DNA from: Symsagittifera roscoffensis
Taxonomy: Eukaryota > Xenacoelomorpha > Acoela > Convolutidae
DNA length: 64,000 nucleotides
NCBI RefSeq assembly: GCF_963678635.1
Contig: NC_087068.1
Coordinates: 12,218,027-12,282,026, forward strand
Direction of reading: 5' to 3'
Shown here: positions 31,516-43,058 of the stretch, one piece after another
Layout of the letters: the number at the start of each line of letters is the position of its first letter
Position numbering within the stretch: the first letter of the stretch is position 1
Notes under the pieces: generated by a model
Told to the model about the DNA's origin: nothing
Databases searched by the model: none
What the model saw: only the letters and a program-made list of their open reading frames with translations
Program-made: the position numbers and the translations under genes

Positions 31516-34500
31516 TTACCTAAAAGAAAATGTTTTAGTTAGAAATTTCATTTTGATCTGAATTTCGGATTTCTTCTCCTCTGGTTTGTCTTTGAAAACG
31601 AAGAAGGTCACAGCTCCTGAGACAACTAGACATCCCAGAGATGCCAGCCACGACATCCACACTAGGCTCAAACTGTAGGCAACCTGGGCTTCTTCGTCCT
31701 TGTATGTCAGGTTTATGAGCAGGTCAGTGGTCTGAATGGTCACCGGGTCGAAGGTGAAGGAGGCGACTGAGACGGAGCAGAGGGTGAAGATCATCTGGAG
31801 AGTGGTGAAGACTAGACAGCAGATGGCCACAGCCTTGTTCTGTTCAAATATCAAAAAAAAAATTAGAGCAAAGTTAACAACCCCCCGCCTTTACTAATAG
31901 ACCAAGTGCAGACCTCCCCTAAAAAGTCTCAGTTGAGATGCTTCTAGTTGAGACCAGACTGAACTGCATAAGTATCTGGGACCAAGTGAACAATCTGCCC
32001 CCTAAATCAATTTGGAGGGAGATTGTTCACTTGGTCTATAAGGTGAGATATTGTTCACGTGGTCTATAAGGGGTGAGATTGTTCACATGGTCCGCCATAT
32101 CATGCTATTTTCAGAGCAACTTCCTTTCGTATTTTATTCTTTACGGCTGAATTGGGGAATTTAAACAGTCAATTTGGGTTCTCAATAGGTGACTCAGAAT
32201 CCAGTTACTGGACCATCAGTCGATCAGAATCCAGTTACTGGACCATAGGCCATGTGAACAATCTCCCCCATAATAGACCAGTGATATAATTTTTTTGGTT
32301 TTTTCAAAAATAAATGACGAGAAAAGCGTCGAAAAGTTCAGTCTCTCATTTCCAATGACTGAACAAATGAACTGTCCATAACGTCGATTCGACAGAAAGT
32401 TTGGCTAAATATAAACAATTCAATTAACCTACCCTGACGCATAGATGCACGTAGAAGAGTATTAATGAGATCAGTGCGGCTGTTTCGGCGAAATGAACCA
32501 TCGTTTTTATGGCCACGTAGTGACCCCACTTGTGATCCATTGTCTCTCTAGAACAAAACAGTTTTATTTCTTCGAGGATTTGTTAAAAAATATTCTGAAT
32601 GTTCTTGTCAAATGACAAATAAAAACGGCGCCGCAGTGAAAAAATGCTAATGACTTTGTGACGAAGCAGATGGTTGACTTCAAAAATGTGCTCGATAAAG
32701 ATTACCAACGGAGATAGACGGAGACATAATCAGAGATAAGGTATGCTTAGCATTGAGAGCCGATTAAATTGGATATTGGTGTTAGGACCAACTGACCAAC
32801 CAAAGGTACTATTTGACACCCGTTTTTGGCCGACCCGACCAATTCTATTTTTTTTTCTGAAAGCGTTTTTGGCGCCAATATACTCTAAACTTAAGGATAG
32901 AAGAACGCATATTGGCTCCTATATCCTAAATCTGCCCCTGATGTACATACGAAGACTCCAAAATTTCATAATTTTTGAAAAGTCCGTCATATTTTAAAAA
33001 AACGTGCAGAAGCTTTTGCAGTATCAAATACTCTTGCAGTAGCTTTATTGCATTACAGCTAAAGATTCCATTTTAAAAAGTCGAAGTTATTTTTTTGCAT
33101 CCCCCTCCTCCCATATTTCAGTTTTTTATAGTTGTTTTACGTGTGTGGGAGAGCCAAAACTTGCAGGAAAAAGGAAAGTCTAGAAATAGCTATTTAGTTA
33201 TATAGTGAGTAAACTGACACGTCGCTCTGGTCCAGAGAGTGGCAGTGCCAGTCTTCTTTGCCTTTCTCTCTGTAACACATGGTGTATACTCCTCCCACGT
33301 ACTCACGCTCAATTGCCCAGTTATTCCTCAAGTCCGCGTACCTACAGAACAACAAGAATAAAAACCCGAAGAATGAAAACAGAAGAAGAAGAAGAACAAA
33401 GACACGAATAAGATGTGAAACAATAAGATGTGGCTGAATTCTGAAACTGATCCAGGTAATCAGCGCTAATTCCCAAATGAGTAAAAGTTTCAATTTTGAT
33501 CATGGATAAGTGGCCACGAATCAAGGCCTGAAACAGCGATATTCATCTCTGCCCCCCCCCTTTTGCAAAAGGGAGTACATCGTTACGGGGTACAAAACTT
33601 GTATCTACTTAACCGTTCAAGTATTCCTTAATATGAGACGGAACATCTTTGTTTCTATATAAGGCACCATAGGGCATAGAGCAAAATCTAATGTATCTAT
33701 TAAAATGAAGGGGATCAACATGGAAATTTCAGTATTTGATCTGTGTCTGACAGTCATTGATCTGTGAAACTACCTCACCCTCAAGACATAAATAGTTTGT
33801 TCGCCTATTTAAAACCCCAGTGGATTTAAAACGTTTGCAGTAAATTTCTTAAAAAAGTTTGTAAAAACTTCAATTTCCATCGATCATTTTTCCCTTTGTT
33901 TACCAAGGGTGTTGGGTTATCGAGGAGGGGTTCAAAACTTTCCATCGTACCCCCCGCCAATCCTCAGCGGCCGTTACAGAAGCTATTTTGAAACCTTGTA
34001 ATTTCCTCTCAACCTTGTTCAACCTCGTATGAAAGGGGATTTTCATCATGTACAGTAAGCTCCTCGAGGTGCCCAATGACCCCTGTAACCCGTACCCAGT
34101 AAATTTTCTAAAACAGATCTGATATTCTTTATTTCTTGTGTAAGTTAATTTTCAGATCTGAAATTCTTTATTTCAGAACCTAGATAAGAATTAACCAATT
34201 TCAGATCTGAAAATTATTTTTTTTGATAAAAATCGAAAATTTCAAAATTTCGAATTGCATCTTGAAGTTTTGTTACGTGTCTTGTTGAGCATGAAAATAT
34301 TTAACTTTAGATCAAAAATGCCTATATATCAAAACTATATTTAATAAGTCAGTTTTAGACGGCGAAAACATCTTTTTCGACTTAATCTTACCGTTGTTGA
34401 TGTATGTTTTTTTTTAGATCAGATTGCATACATTGCGAGAAATACAGCATACAAGAAATTCAGATACAGCTTGCCGGAAATACAGAAATTCAAATACACT

Positions 34501-34866
34501 ACAGGATCCAATAGAGCATTGCAAAATTCAGATACAGCAAAGGAACAGGACATCAAGTTTGTATATTTTAAGATCGCTGTTATTAAAATACTTTTTGTTT
34601 GTTTCAATTTTTATAAAGCGATCAAATCGCCTGCTTTTGATTCACCGCCCAGTCATTGATCATATTGGGCCTTGAACCACCGACCTTTCGACTTTAACCG
34701 TTAACCACTTCGCCATCGCTCCACAAAGTTAATTGAGTATGACTCACCACATGGCTGGCCAGTAGAAGAAGAAGGCGAAGCAGAAGAAGCACAGCTGCCC
34801 CATAACCCCACAACAGGCGCTGATGCGTCTCAGCACCGAGAACTGTCCTTCACCATTGTCACCCAT
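31516..34866 (-). CDS. Claudin/PMP22-like four-helix membrane protein, four exons
   Basis: Coding exons on the minus strand: 34866-34748, 33341-33219, 32547-32433, 31839-31516, giving 681 nt and 226 aa. Donors are GTGAGT, GTCAGT and GTAGGT; acceptors are CTGTAG, TTCTAG and GAACAG; frames join cleanly. Membrane helices: about 17-38 (GQLCFFCFAFFFYW), 98-118, 122-145 and 182-205. The first outer loop has W, then GVYTMC and a second Cys ten residues on, echoing the claudin W-GLW-C-C pattern with Tyr for the third Trp. This suggests a cell-surface or junction protein. The start has A at -3 and G at +4, and a likely 5'UTR acceptor lies at 34899. The tail is Lys/Glu-rich. Exons are clearly less AT-rich than introns. 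The family could be broader (tetraspan PMP22/EMP/claudin). Confidence 0.75.
31895..32283. repeat. Foldback repeat in intron 3 of the claudin-like gene
   Basis: 31980-32036 is a hairpin: GACCAAGTGAACAATCT and its exact complement, 17 bp, around a 23-base centre that itself nearly pairs. GATTGTTCAC(T/G/A)TGGTC recurs at about 32021, 32050 and 32078, and inverted at about 32251. The block is bounded by direct repeats TAATAGACCAAGTG (about 31895) and TAATAGACCAGTG (about 32271). CAGAATCCAGTTACTGGACC is repeated at about 32190 and 32224. It looks like a small composite non-autonomous element. Confidence 0.75.
34640..34723 (-). mobile_element. tRNA-derived SINE head, partial
   Basis: On the minus strand: GGAGCGATGGCGAAGTGGTT at the 5' end, then TCGAAAGGTCGG, then TGGTTCAAGGCCCA. 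These correspond to a box A-like and a box B-like segment. It matches the head of the SINE at 42525 but lacks the body. It lies in intron 1 of the claudin-like gene, close to exon 1. Confidence 0.65.
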
Positions 34867-34899
34867 CTTCAATTTCACTCTCTTTATGGTTTCTTATTG

Positions 34900-37716
34900 C
34901 TGGAAAAGTTGATTTTATTCGGTTTTATTATCATTATTGTGCTGCTTTTGACATCTACAATTTTTCCTGAGAGTCCAATTCCCACATTCCTCATAACCCC
35001 CCTCCCCCTTCCCCAAAATTACTCCCCCAAATCAACCTGACGAACAAACAACTATACTCTAAGATGTCAATAGATACTGCCTTTGAGCTAAAGGGACTTG
35101 CGCGCATAAAATAAGGATTTATTGTTTATGCCTCTCAAAAAAGAACAAAATGACATTTTGACACATTTTCACAAAAGTTTTTGGCAAAATGCGAAAATTA
35201 TAGCCTGATAAGAAAGATCGAAAAAAAAATTGACGACCCTAAAATTATTCGAAACAGTTTTTGCGTTTAAATATTCTCACCTTGAGGAAAATCAAAGCCC
35301 TGTTTCCAATCCTTTTCAAAAGTCTGATCAAAGTAAGGCGTTTTTTGGATAAGTATTCAAAATTCAAAACTGAGCAGATTTTAACGCTGAATGTTTTTAT
35401 GAAAAGCAAATCATATAAAATTAAATTCAGTTTTTGGCAAACAGTAGATATAAAAACAAGGCATATGATGATTTAACGATTTAAAAGACCAGTTGAGTTT
35501 AATTATCTAGCACAAAGTGCCTTACTTATCAGTTTTTTATACAGAAAAAAATGCCTTCAAAACAAACCAACTGGCGCATAATATTAAAAACAATGGCTAA
35601 GACCAGAAGAACCATCAGAACATTTTAATTACATTCAGCCATATGAAGTCGAATTGGTCATCAAAGCGTAAGAAAAGTAATGAAAAAACTATGTTTCATT
35701 AATTTCAGAGACAGACACGATTTTTAGTTTTTTTGAAGAACAAGTTTTTGATGGCGCGAATTGAAAAGCCACAACAAATTTGGCAAAGCTGAAAATCGGT
35801 TCAAAAAGATGTCGAAACAGCTAAAGCTTTGTTCCAAACACAAATTGGGAAGAAAACATTACTTCAAACGTTTTTTTTGCTTTATTTGGCAATAATAAAT
35901 AAAAATCAAATTCTATTTAATTTCAACGCCCTTTCAGCCGTGATCCAATGAATACTTACAACAAAAAAATCCTCAAAATTTCATTAAAAAAACATCTGAA
36001 AAGTTATGAATTATTTTGTATTTGCTAAAAAAATTTTACCAACATAACTGTTGCTTTTTGTACTATTTTTTTAACAATAACGGGAGGCTATTCTTCTTGT
36101 TCCGAGTTCCGAAGAACGTAACGAAATAATAGCAATCCGTGTTTTTTTCTCAGACAAAGTTTGACTTTTAACTCTCCGCTTTTGATCATATGGAAATTCA
36201 CGGTAATTTGGCTCAATTGGGAAAACAAACGCGGTACATATTTTGTGCTATGAACGTTGAAAAAGCTATTGAATCCGGCTCAGAAAACTTGACATATTGC
36301 CCTGACTTTGAAAGTAATTTAGGAGTTTAGGACTTTCAAAGTAATTTAGGTTGGCTTTTTTTAACTCAAATTCTCATAGAAAACTGTAGAATGGTAATCC
36401 ACCAGAGAGTGTTTGTTTTCTCATGAGGGAATATTCATACTAACCCGATTTTTCTTGGAGTCCAAGTAAGCTGGTCGTTTAAAACTTTGAAGACTACATC
36501 TATGATGCATTAAGCGTAGCACGAAATAACAACCTGCTAAAAATATATTTCAAATTCAAGGCAATCTACTGGCCAAATTAGATTTCGAATAGCATTATCA
36601 GTTAAAAAATTTTAAATTAAACTTTAGTAAAAAATTTCTAATTGTTTTTGGTTTGAACGTTTTATCAACTATTTATCCTTTTCAAAAAATTCTTTCAACC
36701 AGTATTTCAAAGACGTTAATAGCAATAAAAAACTCAAGGATTGATGCTGATGAAATATTGACTTTCAGATTTTTGCAGAAAGTAACGAACTGTTTGAGCT
36801 AAGTATTGCTAAATTTTCTCCACATAAATTTCGATTTCCCACTAAAATTTTTCGAACAAACACTTTTATTCACACAGAAAAACATCAATATCATGAGTGC
36901 AAAATAAAAGAAAATATTTACCAGTTGCCATATTTATTTAAATTTGCGTTTATTTTGGCCAAATATTGCGGCTTTTTTACCAGTTTTCTATTTACCCGAA
37001 CCCTTGAGGGGATTTAAGTCTTCCAAATAAGATTGAAGCAACTGAGTTGTTGCAATTGTTTTCTTAGACTTGAACTATATCTTTGTGTACATGACAATGG
37101 TGCAGGGGTGGGAAGAAGGTTTAAGAACAAGAAAAAGAAATATTATGAGTATTTTCCTTTTTGAAATCTTTTATAAGTTTAAAAAAAAAATTAATGTAGG
37201 TACCAGAAAAAGCAGCCAAAACAAGCAGGGCTAATATAAGCAGTCTTGATGTTCCGACCTTCGGAAAAAATGACTAAAAATTTGCGCTTGTAATTTTTTT
37301 CTCCAGGTAAACTTCGAATTTTGATCTAGCCATTTTTGACGTTTTTTTTTTACAAAACTTGCAAAACTTTTTTCGACTAGTTTTTTATACAGTTCTGAGG
37401 GTTCACAATTGCCAGAGTTTGTAAGTTTGTAATGACAAAACGTATAGTAGCAACAGCCCAATAGGTAGTTTTTTTTACCTTTTATTGAATTGGCTGCAAT
37501 TCATGACCTGGGAAATAAGAGAGGTCATTTTGCGAAACTAAAATATACGTGCTCATCTACACTAAATTAGCTTTAAGAAATGTTTTGCAGATGTATTGAG
37601 TCATTTTCATTTGACGAACACGTTTTGAGAGTCATTTCTTTGTTGTTTATCTAACCATGGAGGCATTTAAGGCAAGTTTTTATCTTAAGAACTAGAAACT
37701 TTATTGTGGTTGGGTT
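34900..37716. other. No gene recognised; upstream of claudin-like gene
   Basis: It should contain the promoter and any 5' non-coding exon of the claudin-like gene, since a splice acceptor stands at 34899. I could not identify the donor or a core promoter. The rest is AT-rich with no convincing ORF. Confidence 0.4.
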
Positions 37717-37815
37717 TTCGACCGACTGATTTTCGACCGACTGAACAAATTCGACCGACTGAACAAGTGGGTTTTCAGTGGGTTTTCGACCGACTGAACA
37801 AATTCGACCGACTGA
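37717..37815. repeat. Five copies of TTCGACCGACTGA
   Basis: The 13-mer occurs five times in 99 bases, starting at about 37717, 37733, 37750, 37786 and 37803, separated by short spacers such as ACAAA and ACAAGTGGG. Four copies are preceded by TTT or AAA runs. The motif is GC-richer than its surroundings. Confidence 0.85.
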
Positions 37816-39390
37816 TTTTCTCCTGGCATTATGATGTTTTTTTCAACAGCCTTTTGTTTTGGTAAAGTTTAACCTTTACACTTATTAACCGATTAATTGT
37901 TGAAAACATCCATAAAATGAAAAGTGTTCCGATATGGAGACAATACGTCTTAGAGGGGGCCAATTGTTCAAACGATAGTTTTTTTGTTCAAACAGATTTT
38001 AGCTGCCAAGTAATTTGCGGACACAATTGGACCTCATTCAACAAAAAATGTTCTGCTTACAAAAACGTTCTTATTTTTTTGACGTTCTGATAATAAATTG
38101 GTCTTATTTTTATATCTGGCATGTGTTAAGAAATTGTTTGTTTTGTTGTTGATCCGCTTTTTTCAAAAAAAAATACGAAACATTTTTTTGGTTGTTTTCT
38201 CCTGTTAAATTGGAAATAGCCCAAAGAAGTACCACTGTCAACTACTCCACTGTGTGTTTCTGCGAGTTACAAATGATGACGAGGTGTTTTCTTGATTCCA
38301 GAGAAATTGTAGCAAGAAGTTGATTCCAGTGAAATCGTTGTTTGCGGTACGTCAGTTTGCAGTAGGTCTGTTTGAATGATAAATGACATCAAAAATATCA
38401 GGCATCTCACATTAAAGGTTCTCACAAGTTCAGGCTTCTCACATATAATTATACTCTAACGTATTTTGAAAACGTTGATTGTAAAGTGGTTCACCAAAAC
38501 AATTTGGTTTTCTAACTGATTTGTTAAGCATTTATCGCCTTCTATTTTTAATGTGCACAAAGTCAGGTTACAACACGATATGCATATCCAAGTCGTAGCT
38601 TTCACATATCTTTTCGGAATTAAAATCCTTGCTTTGCCTTGATTTATAAGCTACTCGCAATAACGAAAATGATTTTGGATTAGTTTAAGTTGATTTTCAA
38701 TCGATTTTAAATTGACCCAAATCGATTAACAAGGTTTATTTTCAATACTGAAATGGATTTTAAATTGACACACATGCCAGACAAAAAATTTATGACAAAA
38801 GTCAATTTAATTCACAAAAATTATCAATGTGAACCAGATTTTGGGGGAAAAACTATGCAACAAAAGAAAAAATGGCCAATATCGAGCAGTGTTTAAGCAA
38901 AATTTGCAATGAAATCATCCACATAAATCGATATTTTAAAAAGTAATTGGTGTTTATTTTATAGTACCATACGATATGGATGTGAAATGAAAAATGATAG
39001 TCAGTGAAAAAAAGCAACGCAAACTTGAAATTCATGAGTTTTGAATTAAAAAAAACCAAAACGAATAAAACCCTTTTCAATCCCGCTAAAAATAAGAACA
39101 AGATAAGACTAAAAAACTGGTTTTAAAATCAATTAGGAACAATTTTTATTAGCTGAGGTTAATGATCGTATTAAATTATTTCAAATTGATCCACATCAAT
39201 CTTAATCTTTTCTATTTAACCTTAGATTATTGTAAAGTCGATCTTAACCCATTTTTGTCAGTGTGGGTAATTTTTGTTTGCTATAAACAGATATAATGAA
39301 AAAAAATGTGGAATCAGGTTTTTATGAAACGCTTTGAAGTTTTTTTCACTTTTGCAAAAATTATATAGTTTTTCTCAAAAACTACTCGGC
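37816..39390. other. No gene recognised; one dispersed repeat
   Basis: About 38205-38255 (TTGGAAATAGCCCAAAG, then TACCACTGTCAA, then TACTCCA) is an inverted match to about 21350-21400. Otherwise AT-rich without coding signal. Confidence 0.45.
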
Positions 39391-39394
39391 CGAT

Positions 39395-40030
39395 TTTCAA
39401 TAAATGGTGCCAATAGGTCTACTATGCTGTGGGCCTGCATAATTTTCTAGTCTTTTTGCACCTTATCCCATTTTCTACATCCTTTGAAAAAGTGTTTGAA
39501 GGGAAATTTTGAACCAATTTGTTGGTTTTCTTACATTTTCTCAAAAAAAAGACTCCGAAATCTGAGATTTTGGGTTCAATGGATAGAAAAGGTTGTGAGA
39601 AGTTCCCCTGCATAAGTGATTACATCCAATAAGCAAAAATTCCTAATTTTTCTCTTACTCAAAAAATTGTGGCCCTCAGAATTTCAAATTTTTGATTTTT
39701 TGACCCTTTTTTTAAAACTTTTTGACTTTTCTCAATCCCCGGAATAAACACTTGCACCCAAAAAGTTTTACACAAAAAAATATGATCCTCGGAAAAGTCA
39801 TAGTTTGATAAGTTTGAATAAAAAGTTAACAGTTTATATCATTTTTGTGACCAAATTTTGAAACTTTTGAACTTTTTCCACTTTTCTCAAAAACTCCGCT
39901 CCTAAATTTTTGATTTCGGTCAAAAGCACGGGTTGTGAGCAAAGCTCCTTTGTAGAAGTGATTATGCTCAAAACTTTACACAGAAAACTGCGACCCTCGG
40001 AAAAGTCAAAACTTCGAACTTATCAAACAG
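39395..40030. repeat. Diverged tandem repeats, about 160-230 bp period
   Basis: Related phrases recur: GTGGCCCTCAGAATTTCAAA (about 39669), TGATCCTCGGAAAAGTCA (about 39782) and GCGACCCTCGGAAAAGTCA (about 39990). Similarly CCTGCATAAGTGATTA (about 39608) and CTTTGTAGAAGTGATTA (about 39949), and runs of CTTTTCTCAAAAACT. Copies differ strongly, so the array is old. Confidence 0.55.
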
Positions 40031-40683
40031 GTGCGTCCAGCTTTAGCTGGGCCTTTGGTTTTCTTGTAATTTATTCTAGATTACAGACGGCATCGAGCAA
40101 TCTTAAGTAAGTCATACAGTAAACGGCTCGGTTTTGATTGAATTATTCCTCAGGGTACAATACACAGATTTTTGTTGTTCAGCTTACAGAATATTGATAT
40201 GGCTAGCGTCAAAACGTATATCTTTCGTAATTTTCTTCAAAACTTGGAACAACAACATAGCAATTTGAATGAAGCCTTTCAAGTTCTACTAATAACTATG
40301 TCCTAACTCATGCCAGATATAAGTTTAAAGTCAAGTAATTTTCAAAAAATGAAAAAAAAATCAGAAGTATTTGGTAATCAGAACAATTTATGTTGAATCA
40401 AGTCAAATTTTGTGAAACCACTTAGGTAGTTTCAAATTGTGTGAACAAAAAAACTATAGTTTCAGCAATTGGCCCACCATTAGACCTAAGTTCGCCATAA
40501 CTGAATCATTTTGTTGAAAACATTACCTATAATTGCTCATAATCGTTCCAAGTTCAATTGAGGCAAGCTAATTGGTCTTTTTATTTCCGTAAACGACTCA
40601 AATTTTAACACTTTGATATTATCTGCCTTAATTTTGTAGTTTGTTAATAATTCATATACTGAAAACTATTCTAGACCAATTAA

Positions 40684-40826
40684 TGGGCAGTCGGAAGGCT
40701 TTGTCCTGATACAAGCGGTCTTGTTTTGGTTGTTTGGCGTTTTAACAAATTGTAGCGCAGTTCAATTTCTAATGAAACAAGACTACTCGAATATCAGGCC
40801 AAAGCCCTGAATGTTCCGACTGCCCC
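40684..40826. mobile_element. MITE with TTAA flanks, 143 bp
   Basis: The ends are inverted: GGGCAGTCGGAA on the left and TTCCGACTGCCC on the right, continuing as GGC(T)TTG.CCTGATA and its complement, and TCTTGTTT and its complement. TTAA flanks both sides (40680-40683 and 40827-40830), as for piggyBac-type target sites. No coding capacity. Related half-elements lie near 58770, 59222 and 63090. Confidence 0.72.
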
Positions 40827-40830
40827 TTAA

Positions 40831-41534
40831 TCCATATCGAATAATTTTGGGGAAAGAACATATTGGAAATCTATAATTTTTGGACAATATCAAAGATCAA
40901 ATGTAAAAACTTGATTTGTGAGCTTTCAGAAGTACGGATAAAACAAATAAAGCACGGATAAATTAGTCCAGAGCGTGGCCAAATTGGCAATTTGCAAACC
41001 CCAAAGTTTTTCAAAAAATAGTCGAGGATGAATTTTTTTCATAAATCTGATTTCAGTGAGTCGTTATCTTCAATGGGGCATAACATTATTTCTGTTGAAA
41101 ACTATTATTTAGATCGCCGAAAATTGACTGAATTAAAAACAGCACACCAAACATAATTATTCTGTTTTCTTCGAAAGTCTGAACAATTAAAGTTGGCTTA
41201 CAATCTACAATCTGTAATTATTTTTATTTTAGAAAATATGTCAAAATTACAATCATTATTAATTAGGAATCCACTTCTTTTGAACTCCATTTTTGAAAAT
41301 GTTAAGTGCTTTAATCTTCAAGTCAATGTTTCTTTATAAGGAAACTTTGGTTTCGTGTTTTTTCCATACCTATGCATCGTAATATCATTGCATTACTCAG
41401 CCTTTTAATGTAAGTTTGTCAGGGCAATTGATTTTGGTGCTCCAACACAACAATTGGAGCACTAAAATTGCAGATATTGTTGCAGTTATTGTTTGATTTC
41501 ATGCCTGGAAATAAATAAATGAATAAATGTTAAT
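40831..41534. other. No gene recognised
   Basis: AT-rich sequence with no ORF of note and no repeat partner that I could find. Confidence 0.45.
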
Positions 41535-41542
41535 ATCACAAC

Positions 41543-41907
41543 CAGGGGAGGATATAGAATTTTCTCGAGAGACGGGGGGTTCAAAATTTGTTCGAAAATT
41601 TTGTCGACCGGACTGATTTTTTGAGCACTCCTAGAACATTATAAACCACTATAAATACTCAATTTTGACCAAAAAAATAGCGCCGCAGGCAAATTTTAAA
41701 AATGACTGGTCAAAAAGCCGTTTTCGGCGCGATTCAAAATTAGTATAATTTGGCGCCCATGGCGCCTTAGAAAAATTTTAGTGTTGTTCGGCCTAAAGTG
41801 GATGTCATAAATTAAGAACAAAGGGGACCTTTGGTTGGTAAGGGGTCGAATCCTTGAGGGGAGGGAAAGCGTCCGAACCCCCCGCCTTCGCCCTAAATCC
41901 GCCCCTA
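41543..41907. mobile_element. hAT-like MITE, about 365 bp
   Basis: Starts CAGGGGAGGATATAG and ends CTAAATCCGCCCCTA. The flanks ATCACAAC (41535-41542) and ATCACAAT (41908-41915) agree in 7 of 8 bases, consistent with an aged 8-bp duplication. The interior shares GTCGACC, CCAAAAA, GGCGCG, GGGACC..TTGG and GGGGTCGAATCC.TGAG with the 29635 element, and has an extra block with GGCGCCCATGGCGCC. Confidence 0.82.
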
Positions 41908-41915
41908 ATCACAAT

Positions 41916-42524
41916 CATGGTAAAAGTGTCAAGGTCCTGAACGCTTGGTTTTGCAGGCTTTTTGACAAACAAAAATTTTGCATCTCAAATAAGCCAAAAA
42001 AAAAATTGTGAATCAATTCTTATATCACAAACACCGGAAAGAAACAGGAGTTTGCAAAAAATGAAACTTCCACAGAATCTTTTTGGACTAAAAAGAAACC
42101 AAAAAGGAGTAAGCCAAATAAATAGTGGTTTAGGTTGAAAGTTGTTTCCCGTACCGAAAGTTGATGAGTCATAATCGATTATAACGGGTTTCTTGTCCAT
42201 TATAATCGGTTAATTTCAATAACTAGAAATCCATTATAATCGATTCTAATCGCTTATAATTCTTTTTGTTTTCAAAACGACCGATCATTTTTTGTTCTTG
42301 ATATCCATAAAAATAAATTGTTTTTTAATTTTTTGCAGTTGTGATTTGCTTTCTCTGTTTTTTGCAGCTTTCTGCAAAACTCGAACCCGAACGAACGAAA
42401 ACAATCATATTCAGGTTCACCACCAAGTTTTGGGTTCTTTTAGCAACCGCTTAAGCACCCTCTTCCACAACTTCCCCCCCCCCCTCCACTCCACCCCTGT
42501 TTCTTTCATGATTCGACTCTAGTT
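41916..42524. other. No gene recognised; contains TTATAATCGATT-like repeats and a poly-C run
   Basis: Between about 42170 and 42260 short repeats of ATTATAATCG and ATTATAACGGG recur. A run of 11-13 C lies at about 42474-42485. No coding signal. Confidence 0.5.
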
Positions 42525-42760
42525 GGGGAGCGGTGGTGAAGTGGTTACGTCTCCGCCTCTTAATCGAAAGGTCGGATGTTCGAGGCCCACCATGATCCGT
42601 GCTCGTTGCTTGAGGGTGAAACAACATTACCCTGCCCAGAAAAATAACCAAAAAAATAGCATGTAGTTCTTAAACAGGGGCACAACAGCGGTTCGCCGTG
42701 ATGAGCTGTACAGCTCTTGTGTTGGTCCTTTCCCCCGTGGATAAATGGTCTTAGTTAGGC
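42525..42760 (+). mobile_element. tRNA-derived SINE
   Basis: The head (42525-42600) looks like a tRNA: GGGGAGCGGTGGTGAAGTGG with box A, CTCTTAATC resembling a Lys-type anticodon loop, then TGTTCGAGGCCCACC with box B. A body follows with AACAGCGGTTCGCCGTGATG and TGTACAGCTCTTGTGTTGG. The head is too diverged and wrongly spaced for a working tRNA. Transcription would be by RNA polymerase III. The 3' end is uncertain. Confidence 0.75.
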
Positions 42761-43001
42761 CGTCTCAGCATGAGTGTAAAACTAGACATCGTTCAATTAT
42801 TTCGGTACAATCATAATTCGAGCAGGGAAGGGTAGTAATGGACGCTTTGCCAGTATTCCTGAAATTATTTAAACGAAACTGAATCGGAAAACCGAAGCGA
42901 AGAACAAAAAAGAACAAACTAAAAGCTGATTGAATTGTTAAATTACAATTTGTCATTATAAATTCATCCGTTATCGTTATTTATATTAGTTTCAACGCTT
43001 A
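42761..43001. other. No gene recognised
   Basis: Short AT-rich spacer between the SINE and the 3' end of the PLAC8-like gene. Confidence 0.4.
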
Positions 43002-43007
43002 TTTAAT
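43002..43007 (-). terminator. Candidate polyadenylation signal of the PLAC8-like gene
   Basis: ATTAAA on the minus strand, about 52 bases after the stop codon. This is the common variant of AATAAA. No canonical hexamer is closer. Confidence 0.4.
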
Positions 43008-43058
43008 TTATATATTTAGGATTTTGTCACGTTTAGGATCTCTGCAACTACTGAAGAT

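Noticed and set aside
32930-32942. CTAAATCTGCCCCTG, the right end of the hAT-like MITE family
   Set aside because: Only the last 15 bases or so match. I could not find a left end or interior, so I do not annotate an element.
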